64,000 nucleotides of DNA from Chitinophagaceae bacterium (GTDB lineage: Bacteria; Bacteroidota; Bacteroidia; Chitinophagales; Chitinophagaceae). The stretch is from positions 248,001 through 312,000 of the forward strand of contig CANLAE010000001.1 of the NCBI GenBank assembly GCA_947488765.1. Reading direction: 5' to 3'. The first letter of the stretch is position 1; the number at the start of each line of letters is the position of its first letter. Shown here in pieces: positions 33,491-41,333 of the stretch. The notes below the pieces were generated by a model. The model did no database searches, had not been told where the DNA came from, and saw only the letters and a list, made by a program, of their open reading frames with translations. Both the position numbers and the translations under genes were made by a program.

Positions 33491-34759
33491 TTGATTTTAA
33501 AACGACATATCCATTTTTTACAAGCTGTTTTTCTACACAGCCTTACTGCGTTTGGTGGTCCACAGGGTCATTATGGTATGATGTTGAAAACATTTGTAAA
33601 TAATCGTAAAGACATTACAGAGGCAGAGTTATTAGAACTTGTTAGTTTTTGCAACATGCTTCCAGGAGCAAGCAGCACACAAACACTTGCGCTGATTGGT
33701 TACAAGCGTGGTGGATTTATTTTAGCCTTGCTCACTTTAATTGTTTGGGTTACTCCAGCTTGCTTGTTAATGGGCAGCCTTTCTTTTTTACTGGATTATT
33801 TTGCAGATAATTCTATCAGCACAAAAGGGTTAAGATTTATTCAGCCAATGGCAATCGGATTTCTTGCTTTTTCAGCTTATCGGTTGTTTAAAATTTCTAT
33901 AACCAACACCATTACAACGGTTGTGCTGATTATAGCAACAGTATTTACTTTTTTATATTTTAAAACCCCTTGGGTTTTTCCTGCATTAATGGTTGCAGCA
34001 GGGATAGCAACCAACTTCAGCCATAAACGAATTCCGCAAAAAGAAGTGTTACCAAAAAAAATAAACTGGGGAAACTTAATTTTGTTTTTACTGCTTTTTG
34101 CAACTGCCGGTTATTTATCTGAAACAGCAACGAAACAAAACTGGAAGAATAGAAAATATATTAACTTATTTGAACATAGTTATCGTTTTGGAAGTTTGGT
34201 TTTTGGTGGGGGTGATGTGTTAATGCCAGTAATGTATGAGCAATTTGTAGTACGTCCGAAAAGCGTTGTCGTACTAAAAAACAAAAGAGATGTTTTGAAA
34301 ATGAGCAGCGAAGACTTTCTAACCGGTTCTGGAATTGTACGCGCTATTCCGGGACCTGTATTTAGTATTGGGGCTTTTACAGGCGGTATGGTGATGCAAT
34401 CAGAAAATAATACAATGTCTCAAATTACCGGGTGCTTTTTAGGTGCAGTTGCAATCTTTTTACCAAGTGCATTATTGGTACTTTTCTTTTTTCCGGTTTG
34501 GAATAATATTAAAAGATATGCGGTAATGTATCGGTCATTAGAAGGCATTAACGCAGCTTCTGTGGGTATTATGTTGGGCGCAATTTTGTTTTTATCTACC
34601 GCAAATTATTACCATACTTTTCCTGTCTCACATTTTGAATTTTTAGTGGATGTATTTGTAATGATTGGGGTATTTGTTGTATTGGCTTTTACCAAATTAA
34701 GAGCTCCATTGGTGGTTTTGGGTTGTCTTTTGTTGGGATTAATTTTTAATTTTTATTAA
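33491..34759 (+). CDS. Chromate efflux transporter (ChrA)
   Basis: A 422-residue inner-membrane protein of the CHR family, long-chain type with two CHR modules. The family motif [13 protein letters not shown] is near residue 23, and [20 protein letters not shown] near 55 belongs to the first module. The second begins about residue 235 with [16 protein letters not shown]. About ten hydrophobic segments are visible. It starts at TTG (33491), since no ATG precedes the conserved N-terminus. The family exports chromate in proteobacteria, but the function in Bacteroidota is assumed rather than shown. Confidence 0.85.
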   Translation: MILKRHIHFLQAVFLHSLTAFGGPQGHYGMMLKTFVNNRKDITEAELLELVSFCNMLPGASSTQTLALIGYKRGGFILALLTLIVWVTPACLLMGSLSFLLDYFADNSISTKGLRFIQPMAIGFLAFSAYRLFKISITNTITTVVLIIATVFTFLYFKTPWVFPALMVAAGIATNFSHKRIPQKEVLPKKINWGNLILFLLLFATAGYLSETATKQNWKNRKYINLFEHSYRFGSLVFGGGDVLMPVMYEQFVVRPKSVVVLKNKRDVLKMSSEDFLTGSGIVRAIPGPVFSIGAFTGGMVMQSENNTMSQITGCFLGAVAIFLPSALLVLFFFPVWNNIKRYAVMYRSLEGINAASVGIMLGAILFLSTANYYHTFPVSHFEFLVDVFVMIGVFVVLAFTKLRAPLVVLGCLLLGLIFNFY

Positions 34760-34867
34760 ATACGTCCGGCCATATTACCAATATTTCTGTAAAAACAGAT
34801 TGCTTCGTGCCTTGCAATGACTTTTTTTCAATTTGTGGAGCTACTGAATCATCTTCAATTCTGAAAT

Positions 34868-37357
34868 CTATCCTTCTCTTTTGATTGAAGCTTGCACCAT
34901 TTTTATTTCACCATAGCTTACGGCTTCACCAAGTTTTTCTTTAATCAGTGTCAAGCCAAGTGTTGTGTCATGGGTTTTTAATAACGGTTGTATCAAAGCT
35001 ATTTTATCAGCGCTTACCAACGCCTCAATATCTAAAAATCCTTCTTCAATATAATGAGCCAAATGAGCTTCAATTGTTGCTGCAGCAAATCCTCTGATTG
35101 TGGCAATTTCTATTATTGTTTTTCCTTCTTTAAACAATGTATAACTTGCTTCTTTGGTGTTTGGTTTTGCAGTTGTTGATTTTTCTTTCTTTACCTCTTT
35201 CATGGGTTTCTCATGAATTAATGAAGTTAAATTTCGCTCATTAGAATATCGCTGAATAATGTCAATAAACAGCAGTCCGAATTTTTTAATTTTCGCTTCG
35301 CCAAAGCCGGTAATCTTTTTTAATTCCTGTAAATTTTGCGGCAAATAAGTTGCCAATTCATTTAGTGTTGCAGCATTTGCAACCATATAAATAGCAAGAT
35401 TATGTTTATCACAAAGCGTATCTCTCATTTCTTTCAATTGCATATACAGCAAAGGATTTGGGCCATCTGTTTTTTTATAGTTCGTTGTGCTTGCATAAGC
35501 ATTCACAGAAAATTTTGCTAAAATATATTTGTTCTTTTGTTGGTGAAAAGTTTCCACATTAAATCCATTGATACAAGAGGCAATTCCATTTTGTTTTGCA
35601 GACAATGCAACAAATATTTCTTCTAATAATTCATTGAATGTAGTGGCGTGTTGTTTGCTGTCTGTAGTTGCCGGAGAAGATAAAATAAATTGAGTAATCT
35701 CTTGTAACTGTTGTTCAAAATATATCGCTGCTTTTTTCAATCTTTCTTGAAGAGCTGTGTTGTTTTCCGGTAGGGTTTGTTGCGCTGATAATTGTTGTAA
35801 TTGAAAATTAAATTTTATCGCCACTTCATTTAGCTGTTCCATTTTTTCATGAAGGGTATCTGCAAATGAAATGGCTTCGGCATTAAAATATGGCGCAATT
35901 TCTTGCAGCATTTGCTGAAAGGATGCTGTTTGTTTTTTAATTGGAGTAAAATCAAATAATCGAGATACAATCGTTGATTGATAATCGTGTTTTTCTCTTT
36001 GTAATGTTTCGGGTAATGGTGTGTTTTGTTGTTGTGCAGAATAATCAATAATGCGCTGATCTACAGAAAGACTATTTGTTGTTATTTTGCTTAGCAAAAC
36101 CATTCCCGTCAAGGATGTGCATCTGCTCAATGCCACATATACTTGTCCCGGTGCAAATGCTTGTCCTGCATCAATGATGGCTTTTTCAAAAGTCAATCCC
36201 TGGCTTTTATGAATGGTGATTGCCCATGCAAGTCGTAATGGATATTGTGTAAATGACCCCACCACATCTTCTTCCAGTTTTTGAGATTGTTTGTTAAGCG
36301 AATAACGAATATTTTCCCAGCGATGTTTCTTTACTTCAATCGCTTCGGTTTCACCTTTGCATAACACCATTATTTTTTCATCTTCAATACTTTCAATGAT
36401 TCCAATTTTGCCATTGTAATAACGCTTTGCTTTATCGGCATCATTTTTTATAAACATTACCTGACTTCCTAATTTCAATTGTAATGTTTCATCTGCCGGA
36501 AACATTTTTTCACTAAAATCCTGTTCTATGGCTGCTTTGTAAGTAAAGATTGGCGCTTTCAATTTTACCAATTCTTCAACGTTAATTGTATCGGCCTTGT
36601 GGTTGTGTGTGGTGAGTGTTATATAGCTATCTTCTTTCGGATTTTGGAAATTCGGATTGTATTGTTGGTGCAAAATGTCATAACCGGATTGGTTTAGTTC
36701 GTTATTGCGAACCTGATTGAGTACATTGATAAATCGTTCGTCTTTTTGGCGATAGATTTTTTCTAGTTGCACAAAAGCCGGCGTTTTTTGTTGGATTACT
36801 TTGCTGCTAAAAAAATAGGGCGTCTCATAATAAGGCGACAACAAGCTCCATTCTTCTTCTTTTACAACGGGCGGTAATTGCAATAAATCGCCAATGAACA
36901 AAACCTGCACGCCACCAAACGGTTCTACAAAATTATTTCTAAAATGCTGCAACACCGCATCTATCGCATCAAGCACATCGGCACGAACCATACTGATTTC
37001 ATCGATTACCAAAAGTTCTAATTGTTGAAAAATTTTTCTTCTCTCGGATGAAATTTTTAGTCTGCCAATCAGTTGATGTTTATCCAAAGAATCATCTTTT
37101 TTAAAACCCCTTGTTTGTGGTATAAATGGACTGAAGGGTAATTGAAAAAAAGAATGAATGGTAACACCACCTGCATTAATAGCCGCAACTCCTGTGGGAG
37201 CAACAACAGCCATTTGTTTGATGCTGTGTTGCTTGATGTGTTTTAAAAAAGTTGTTTTTCCGGTACCTGCTTTTCCGGTTAAAAAAACAGAACGGTTGGT
37301 ATAATTTATAAAATCGGCAGCGAGTTGAAAGTTAATATTCGATGGGTCGGTTGTCAT
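34868..37357 (-). CDS. Pif1-like helicase with HRDC and RQC-type HTH domains
   Basis: An 829-residue helicase of unusual build. The N-terminal half (about 1-450) is a superfamily 1B Pif1/RecD-like ATPase: Walker A FLTGKAGTGKTTFLKHI (residues 25-41), VVAPTGVAAINAGGVTIHSF, Walker B LLVIDEISMVRADV, and the C-terminal motif AWAITIHKSQGLTFEKAI with YVALSRCTSL. A linker follows. The C-terminus has an HRDC domain (LLYMQLKEMRDTLCDKHN... with LKKITGFGEAKIKKFG) and an HTH_40-type domain (SYTLFKEGKTIIEIATIRGF), as found in RecQ helicases. It is minus-strand and single, with tandem repeats upstream. Confidence 0.88.
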   Translation of the reverse strand: MTTDPSNINFQLAADFINYTNRSVFLTGKAGTGKTTFLKHIKQHSIKQMAVVAPTGVAAINAGGVTIHSFFQLPFSPFIPQTRGFKKDDSLDKHQLIGRLKISSERRKIFQQLELLVIDEISMVRADVLDAIDAVLQHFRNNFVEPFGGVQVLFIGDLLQLPPVVKEEEWSLLSPYYETPYFFSSKVIQQKTPAFVQLEKIYRQKDERFINVLNQVRNNELNQSGYDILHQQYNPNFQNPKEDSYITLTTHNHKADTINVEELVKLKAPIFTYKAAIEQDFSEKMFPADETLQLKLGSQVMFIKNDADKAKRYYNGKIGIIESIEDEKIMVLCKGETEAIEVKKHRWENIRYSLNKQSQKLEEDVVGSFTQYPLRLAWAITIHKSQGLTFEKAIIDAGQAFAPGQVYVALSRCTSLTGMVLLSKITTNSLSVDQRIIDYSAQQQNTPLPETLQREKHDYQSTIVSRLFDFTPIKKQTASFQQMLQEIAPYFNAEAISFADTLHEKMEQLNEVAIKFNFQLQQLSAQQTLPENNTALQERLKKAAIYFEQQLQEITQFILSSPATTDSKQHATTFNELLEEIFVALSAKQNGIASCINGFNVETFHQQKNKYILAKFSVNAYASTTNYKKTDGPNPLLYMQLKEMRDTLCDKHNLAIYMVANAATLNELATYLPQNLQELKKITGFGEAKIKKFGLLFIDIIQRYSNERNLTSLIHEKPMKEVKKEKSTTAKPNTKEASYTLFKEGKTIIEIATIRGFAAATIEAHLAHYIEEGFLDIEALVSADKIALIQPLLKTHDTTLGLTLIKEKLGEAVSYGEIKMVQASIKREG

Positions 37358-37404
37358 ATAAAATTAAAAATAGTGTATTAAATGTAAACGGATTTTTGAA
37401 TAGA

Positions 37405-37700
37405 AAATATCTGTTGAATCTGGTTTTATTGGTGAACATTTTTTTTCTCACGGATAGCACGGATAGCACGGATCGAAATTGATTTTTATAAATTGCTTAC
37501 AATCAAAAAAAATATCTGTGAGATCTGTTTTATCTGTGAGCAACGTTTTTTTTCTCACGGATAGCACGGATAACATGTATCGAATTTGATTTTTACAAAT
37601 TGCTTACAATAAAAAAATATCTGTGAGATCTTTTTTATTTGTGAGCAACGTTTTTTTCTCACGGATAGCACGGATAACATGGATTGAATTTGATTTAGAA
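37405..37700. repeat. Tandem ~105-bp repeats (three units)
   Basis: CTCACGGATAGCACGGATA starts at 37447, 37554 and 37658, giving periods of 107 and 104 bases. Each unit also has an inverted piece, ATCTGTGAGATCTGTTTTAT followed by CTGTGAG, and the spacer AAATTGCTTACAAT. The first inverted piece (37405) is more degenerate. The gap between the helicase gene and ssb (37358-37769) otherwise holds only the ssb terminator. Confidence 0.88.
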
Positions 37701-37711
37701 TTAAATAGAAA

Positions 37712-37743
37712 AAGACACATAGCATACAAGCGCTATGTGTCTT
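37712..37743 (-). terminator. Intrinsic terminator of ssb
   Basis: A perfect 12-bp stem (AAGACACATAGC with GCTATGTGTCTT) with an 8-base loop. On the minus strand it runs into a T-rich tail. Confidence 0.75.
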
Positions 37744-37769
37744 AAGGGCAAATATGTTATTGAATTGGT

Positions 37770-38114
37770 TTAGGCTTTGTTTTCTTTACCAAACATCAAT
37801 ATTTCATTTACCTGAACTTCGGTAATATATTTTTTATTACCCTCTTTGTCGTTGTAGCTGCGATTGATGAGTTTTCCCTCAATAGCTACTTCGCTTCCTT
37901 TTTGCAAAAACTTTTCAGCAATTTCGGCAACCTTGCCCCATGCTACCAATGTGTGCCATTGTGTTTCTGTAATTTTTTCGCCCTTGGTGTTGCGATAACT
38001 TTCACTTGTAGCTACATTAAAGCGTGCTACTTTTTTACCTCCGTCTAAGGATTTTACTTCTGGGTTGTTACCTAAGTTACCAATCAATTGAACTTTGTTT
38101 TTTAATGCGTACAT
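37770..38114 (-). CDS. ssb: Single-stranded DNA-binding protein
   Basis: A 114-residue OB-fold SSB. It begins MYALKNKVQLIGNLGNNPEV and has GGKKVARFNVATSESYRNTK, TQWHTLVAWGKVAEIAEKFL and KGSEVAIEGKLINRSYNDKE, the classical strands. It ends at FGKENKA and lacks the long Gly-rich linker and acidic DDDIPF-type tip that recruit repair partners, so it is a short form, probably a secondary SSB. It is monocistronic with a strong terminator. Confidence 0.93.
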   Translation of the reverse strand: MYALKNKVQLIGNLGNNPEVKSLDGGKKVARFNVATSESYRNTKGEKITETQWHTLVAWGKVAEIAEKFLQKGSEVAIEGKLINRSYNDKEGNKKYITEVQVNEILMFGKENKA

Positions 38115-38376
38115 GGTTTTAAAATTTGTGCAGTGTTTGTTTTTTTAACTGCGGTGATTAATTTATTTCAATCAAATATTTCGGCGACGTCTTACCGATT
38201 GTTTGACAGGGCAAAGATGATATCACCAAAAAGGGAGAGTCGGTTTTTACCCGTTTACTTGTGATGTTAAGCGATTGTAAGCGTTTAAAAACGGGTAATT
38301 TTGTTGTTTTAACTGCCTGAAAGGCTTTGCTGTCAATAAATAGAATAAAAATTATTAATTTTAAATAAAATTTTAC

Positions 38377-38748
38377 ATGGAAAATAAAAACTGCCTTGCT
38401 TGTAATAAAATATTGAAAGGAAGAGTTGATAAAAAGTTTTGCGATGATTATTGTCGCAACAATTACAACAATTTACAAAAGAGCAAAAATCAAAATAGTG
38501 TGTATGTAAAAAATATCAACAACACATTATTGAAGAATCGTAAAATTTTGGAAAATATTTTACCCGAAACCGAGGAACTGATAAAAATACCCCAACAAAA
38601 ATTACTGGATAAAGGCTTTGTGTTTAAATACCATACCCACACTTATAAAAACAAAAAAGAACAAGTTTATTTTTTTTGTTACGACTACGGTTATTTGCCT
38701 TTGGAAAACAATTGGCTGTTGGTGGTAAAAAGAAAAGAGGAGAAGTAA
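38377..38748 (+). CDS. Hypothetical protein with N-terminal zinc-ribbon-like motif
   Basis: A 123-residue basic protein. The N-terminus has NCLACNKILKGRVDKKFCDD followed by YCRNNYN, a CX2C-X13-CX3C pattern that could hold one zinc ion. The C-terminal part is aromatic-rich (HTHTYKNKKEQVYFFCYDYG) with no recognised fold. Small Zn-ribbon proteins of this sort occur in many Bacteroidota without assigned function. It is single, between ssb (divergent) and purN (convergent). Confidence 0.7.
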   Translation: MENKNCLACNKILKGRVDKKFCDDYCRNNYNNLQKSKNQNSVYVKNINNTLLKNRKILENILPETEELIKIPQQKLLDKGFVFKYHTHTYKNKKEQVYFFCYDYGYLPLENNWLLVVKRKEEK

Positions 38749-38813
38749 AAATTGATGTAACCAATTAAAAATACATTTGATAAATAATATTAAATATAAC
38801 TATATAAAAAATA

Positions 38814-38885
38814 CGCTACAGAGTAGCGGCCTAGATTGGCGTAGTCTTCCCAACTGCGTCAATTCGTCAACAAATCTCTAATTTT
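38814..38885. repeat. Dispersed hairpin repeat, copy D
   Basis: CGCTAC-AGA-GTAGCG (38814-38828), then TTGGCGTAGTC, CTGCGTCA and ACAAATCTCTAATTT. It overlaps the 3' end of purN and supplies its stop codon. The last hairpin is truncated. Confidence 0.75.
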
Positions 38886-39450
38886 TTTCATCAACAACAC
38901 TTTCTATCACTTTTGGAAAATGTTCATGTTCCAGCAAATGTATTTTAGCAGCTAATGTTGCTGCATCGTCTGTTTCATCAATGCTACAAGTTGCTTGAAA
39001 AATGTGTTCACCTTCATCAAAATGTTCATTTACAAAATGAATGGTAATGCCACTTTCTTTTTCTTTATTGGCAATTACGGTTTCATGTACTTTATTGCCA
39101 TACATGCCCTTGCCTCCGTATTTGGGTAATAATGCAGGATGAATATTGATCATTTTATTAGGATATGCAGCAATCAGTTGTTGTGGAATCTTCCATAAAA
39201 AACCGGCAAGAACAATGAAATCGATATTCAAAGATTTTAATTCAGCAACATAAGCATCACCTCTAAAAAACGTTTCTTTTCCTATTAAAATGGTGGGAAT
39301 ATCATGATCGGCTGCTATTTTTAAAACGCCTGCATCGGGTTTGTTGCAAACAATAACGGCTACTTCAATCGTATTTCGGGTAGAAAAATATTCAATAATC
39401 TTGGCAGCATTGCTACCTGCACCCGAAGCAAAAATGGCAATGCGTTTCAT
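38878..39450 (-). CDS. purN: Phosphoribosylglycinamide formyltransferase
   Basis: A 190-residue GAR transformylase, third step of purine synthesis, using 10-formyl-tetrahydrofolate. It begins MKRIAIFASGAGSNAAKIIE (phosphate loop), contains IDFIVLAGFLWKIPQQLIAA and the active-site run KMINIHPALLPKYGGKGMYG (Asn-x-His), then HETVIANKEKESGITIHFVN and HIFQATCSIDETDDAATLAA with the catalytic Asp region. Its start overlaps the upstream DUF6787 stop by one base (TAATG). The C-terminus ends inside a dispersed repeat copy, which may have replaced a few native codons. Confidence 0.93.
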   Translation of the reverse strand: MKRIAIFASGAGSNAAKIIEYFSTRNTIEVAVIVCNKPDAGVLKIAADHDIPTILIGKETFFRGDAYVAELKSLNIDFIVLAGFLWKIPQQLIAAYPNKMINIHPALLPKYGGKGMYGNKVHETVIANKEKESGITIHFVNEHFDEGEHIFQATCSIDETDDAATLAAKIHLLEHEHFPKVIESVVDEKN

Positions 39451-39734
39451 TATTGAACTCCCCCTTTTATTTTATTCCAAATTCTGATTAAATAATTTTT
39501 GAAAAACCCAAATTGCCCCAACGGAATACTCATAATTAAAACACAAACAGGCCATAGTAAAGTAATTAATGGCACATATATAAGCCAATATGCTACACTT
39601 TTTTCGGTAAGTAAAAATCCAAGTAAATAGTTACCCAATCTTGCGCAAGAGCTACCTCCTAGGGCAAATGTGCAGAAGATAAGTGTGAATTGCAACCATC
39701 CTACTTTCCACTTTTGTTTTAGTTTATTGAACAT
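39450..39734 (-). CDS. DUF6787 family membrane protein
   Basis: A 94-residue protein resembling the DUF6787 family of Bacteroidota, often next to purN. It begins MFNKLKQKWKVGWLQFTLIF and has two or three hydrophobic segments (FTLIFCTFALGGSSCARLGN; LIYVPLITLLWPVCVLIMSI), ending in a basic PLGQFGFFKNYLIR tail. The frame is open 72 bases upstream of the chosen ATG, but the family starts at the MxxKLKxKW motif. Translation is coupled to purN by a one-base overlap. Function unknown. Confidence 0.8.
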   Translation of the reverse strand: MFNKLKQKWKVGWLQFTLIFCTFALGGSSCARLGNYLLGFLLTEKSVAYWLIYVPLITLLWPVCVLIMSIPLGQFGFFKNYLIRIWNKIKGGVQ

Positions 39735-39890
39735 GCATCGAAGGTGGAACAAAATTTTCAATTGAAAAATTTTAAAATCTTTTTCATTACAAATTGATGA
39801 TTTCATAAAAATTACAGGGCAATTATTTTTACAAAAACAATCGATTCGCTGAAACCCAATACCAGTAAGGCTAAAAATTTTTTTTTAACA

Positions 39891-39923
39891 TTGTGTTTTT
39901 GTCATCGTACTGCCATATTTTTG
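39891..39923 (+). promoter_or_regulatory. Promoter of the alternative complex III operon
   Basis: An exact TATTTTTG at 39916-39923 with TTG at 39891-39893 (22-base spacer). It is about 49 bases before the chosen actA start and rules out the earlier in-frame ATG at 39891. Confidence 0.6.
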
Positions 39924-39971
39924 CACCCGTTCAAGGATATTTTTCCACACTTAGAACCACAGAATGTGAAT

Positions 39972-41246
39972 ATGATGAGTCACAGAAGTATAGCCAAAAC
40001 AATTCTCTTAAGTACACTCATATTTTTGGGTGTGAGTTACAGTAATCAAAGTGCAGCCCAAGATGGGAAGGCTTTGTATACTGCCAATTGTGCCAGTTGC
40101 CACAAAATAGACCAGAAACTAACAGGCCCTGCTTTGATGGGCGTGGAGGAACGCTGGGGTGGGGATAGAAAAAAGTTACGAGCCTGGATTAAAAATACAC
40201 AGGCTTACATGAAAGCCACCAATGATCCTTATGCAATTGCATTGTACAACGAATATGGCAAATCTGCCATGAACGTATTTGAAGGTGTAATTGATGACAA
40301 GCAAATTGACTTGGTATTAGATTATATCAAAAACTGGAAACCAACAGCTGCGCCAGCTGCAGGCGGCGGAGCAGCTGGAGAAGCTTCTAAAGCAGGTGAC
40401 AGCGATAGTACCTTATTGTATGGTGTGCTTACATTAGTATTGGCAATAGTTGCTTTGGCATTATTGCAAATCAACAGTAATCTTAAAAAATTATCTGATG
40501 AAAAATCTGGAATTGATTCTCCAGAGCCGGTAGCTTTCTGGAAAAACAAAACCTATATCGCAATTGTAATCATTATTTTATTTGTAACAGGTGGTTATCT
40601 TACTACCAAAGGTGCTATTGATTTGGGTAGAAATAAGGATTATCAACCAATTCAACCTATCTATTATTCCCATAAAGTTCATGCCGGCATCAATCAAATC
40701 AATTGTTTGTATTGTCATGGTGGTGCAGAGCAAGGCAAACATGCCAACATTCCTTCAGTAAACGTTTGTATGAACTGTCATAAAGCTATTCAGGAATACA
40801 AGGGGGAAAAAATTGTTGATGAAGAAGGCAATGAAATCAACGGAACCGGAGAAATTAAAAAACTATACGAATACGCCGGATTCAATCCTGATAAAGCGAA
40901 CGAGTGGGATGCTTCTAAAGCAAAACCAATTGAGTGGGTGAAAATTCACAACTTACCTGATCATGTTTATTTCAACCATAGCCAACACGTAAAAGCGGGT
41001 AAAGTACAATGCCAAACTTGTCATGGTGAAATAACTAAAATGGGTGAAGTAAAACAATTCACTGATTTAAGTATGGGTTGGTGTGTGAATTGCCATAGAG
41101 AAACCAAAGTGCAGTTTAAAGAGAATGGTTTCTACAGTATTTATGAAAAATTCCACAACGAATTAAAGAATGGAAAATTAGATAGTACGAAAGGAATAAC
41201 TGTAGAAAAGATTGGTGGTACAGAGTGTCAAAAATGTCATTATTAA
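39972..41246 (+). CDS. actA: Alternative complex III subunit A (multiheme cytochrome c)
   Basis: A 424-residue periplasmic multiheme cytochrome, subunit A of ACIII, which takes electrons from the iron-sulfur subunit. A signal peptide ends near QSAAQ. Six CXXCH sites are visible: CASCH in an N-terminal class I cytochrome c domain (about residues 29-125), then CLYCH, CMNCH, CQTCH, CVNCH and CQKCH in the C-terminal c3-like part. Between them lie a membrane segment (TLLYGVLTLVLAIVALALLQ) and another at about 190-210. ATGs at 39972 and 39975 are both possible. First gene of the act-cox cluster. Confidence 0.9.
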   Translation: MMSHRSIAKTILLSTLIFLGVSYSNQSAAQDGKALYTANCASCHKIDQKLTGPALMGVEERWGGDRKKLRAWIKNTQAYMKATNDPYAIALYNEYGKSAMNVFEGVIDDKQIDLVLDYIKNWKPTAAPAAGGGAAGEASKAGDSDSTLLYGVLTLVLAIVALALLQINSNLKKLSDEKSGIDSPEPVAFWKNKTYIAIVIIILFVTGGYLTTKGAIDLGRNKDYQPIQPIYYSHKVHAGINQINCLYCHGGAEQGKHANIPSVNVCMNCHKAIQEYKGEKIVDEEGNEINGTGEIKKLYEYAGFNPDKANEWDASKAKPIEWVKIHNLPDHVYFNHSQHVKAGKVQCQTCHGEITKMGEVKQFTDLSMGWCVNCHRETKVQFKENGFYSIYEKFHNELKNGKLDSTKGITVEKIGGTECQKCHY

Positions 41247-41333
41247 AGTTGGATTGTTGAATAGCTGTAGATTCTGAAAAATTTTACAGTAATATTTAAT
41301 CATTCATTTATCGAATTATCACATTGAATAATT

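Noticed and set aside
37405-37700. CRISPR array
   Set aside because: Only three units of about 105 bases, repeats are longer than spacers would be and include internal inverted parts; no cas genes are near.
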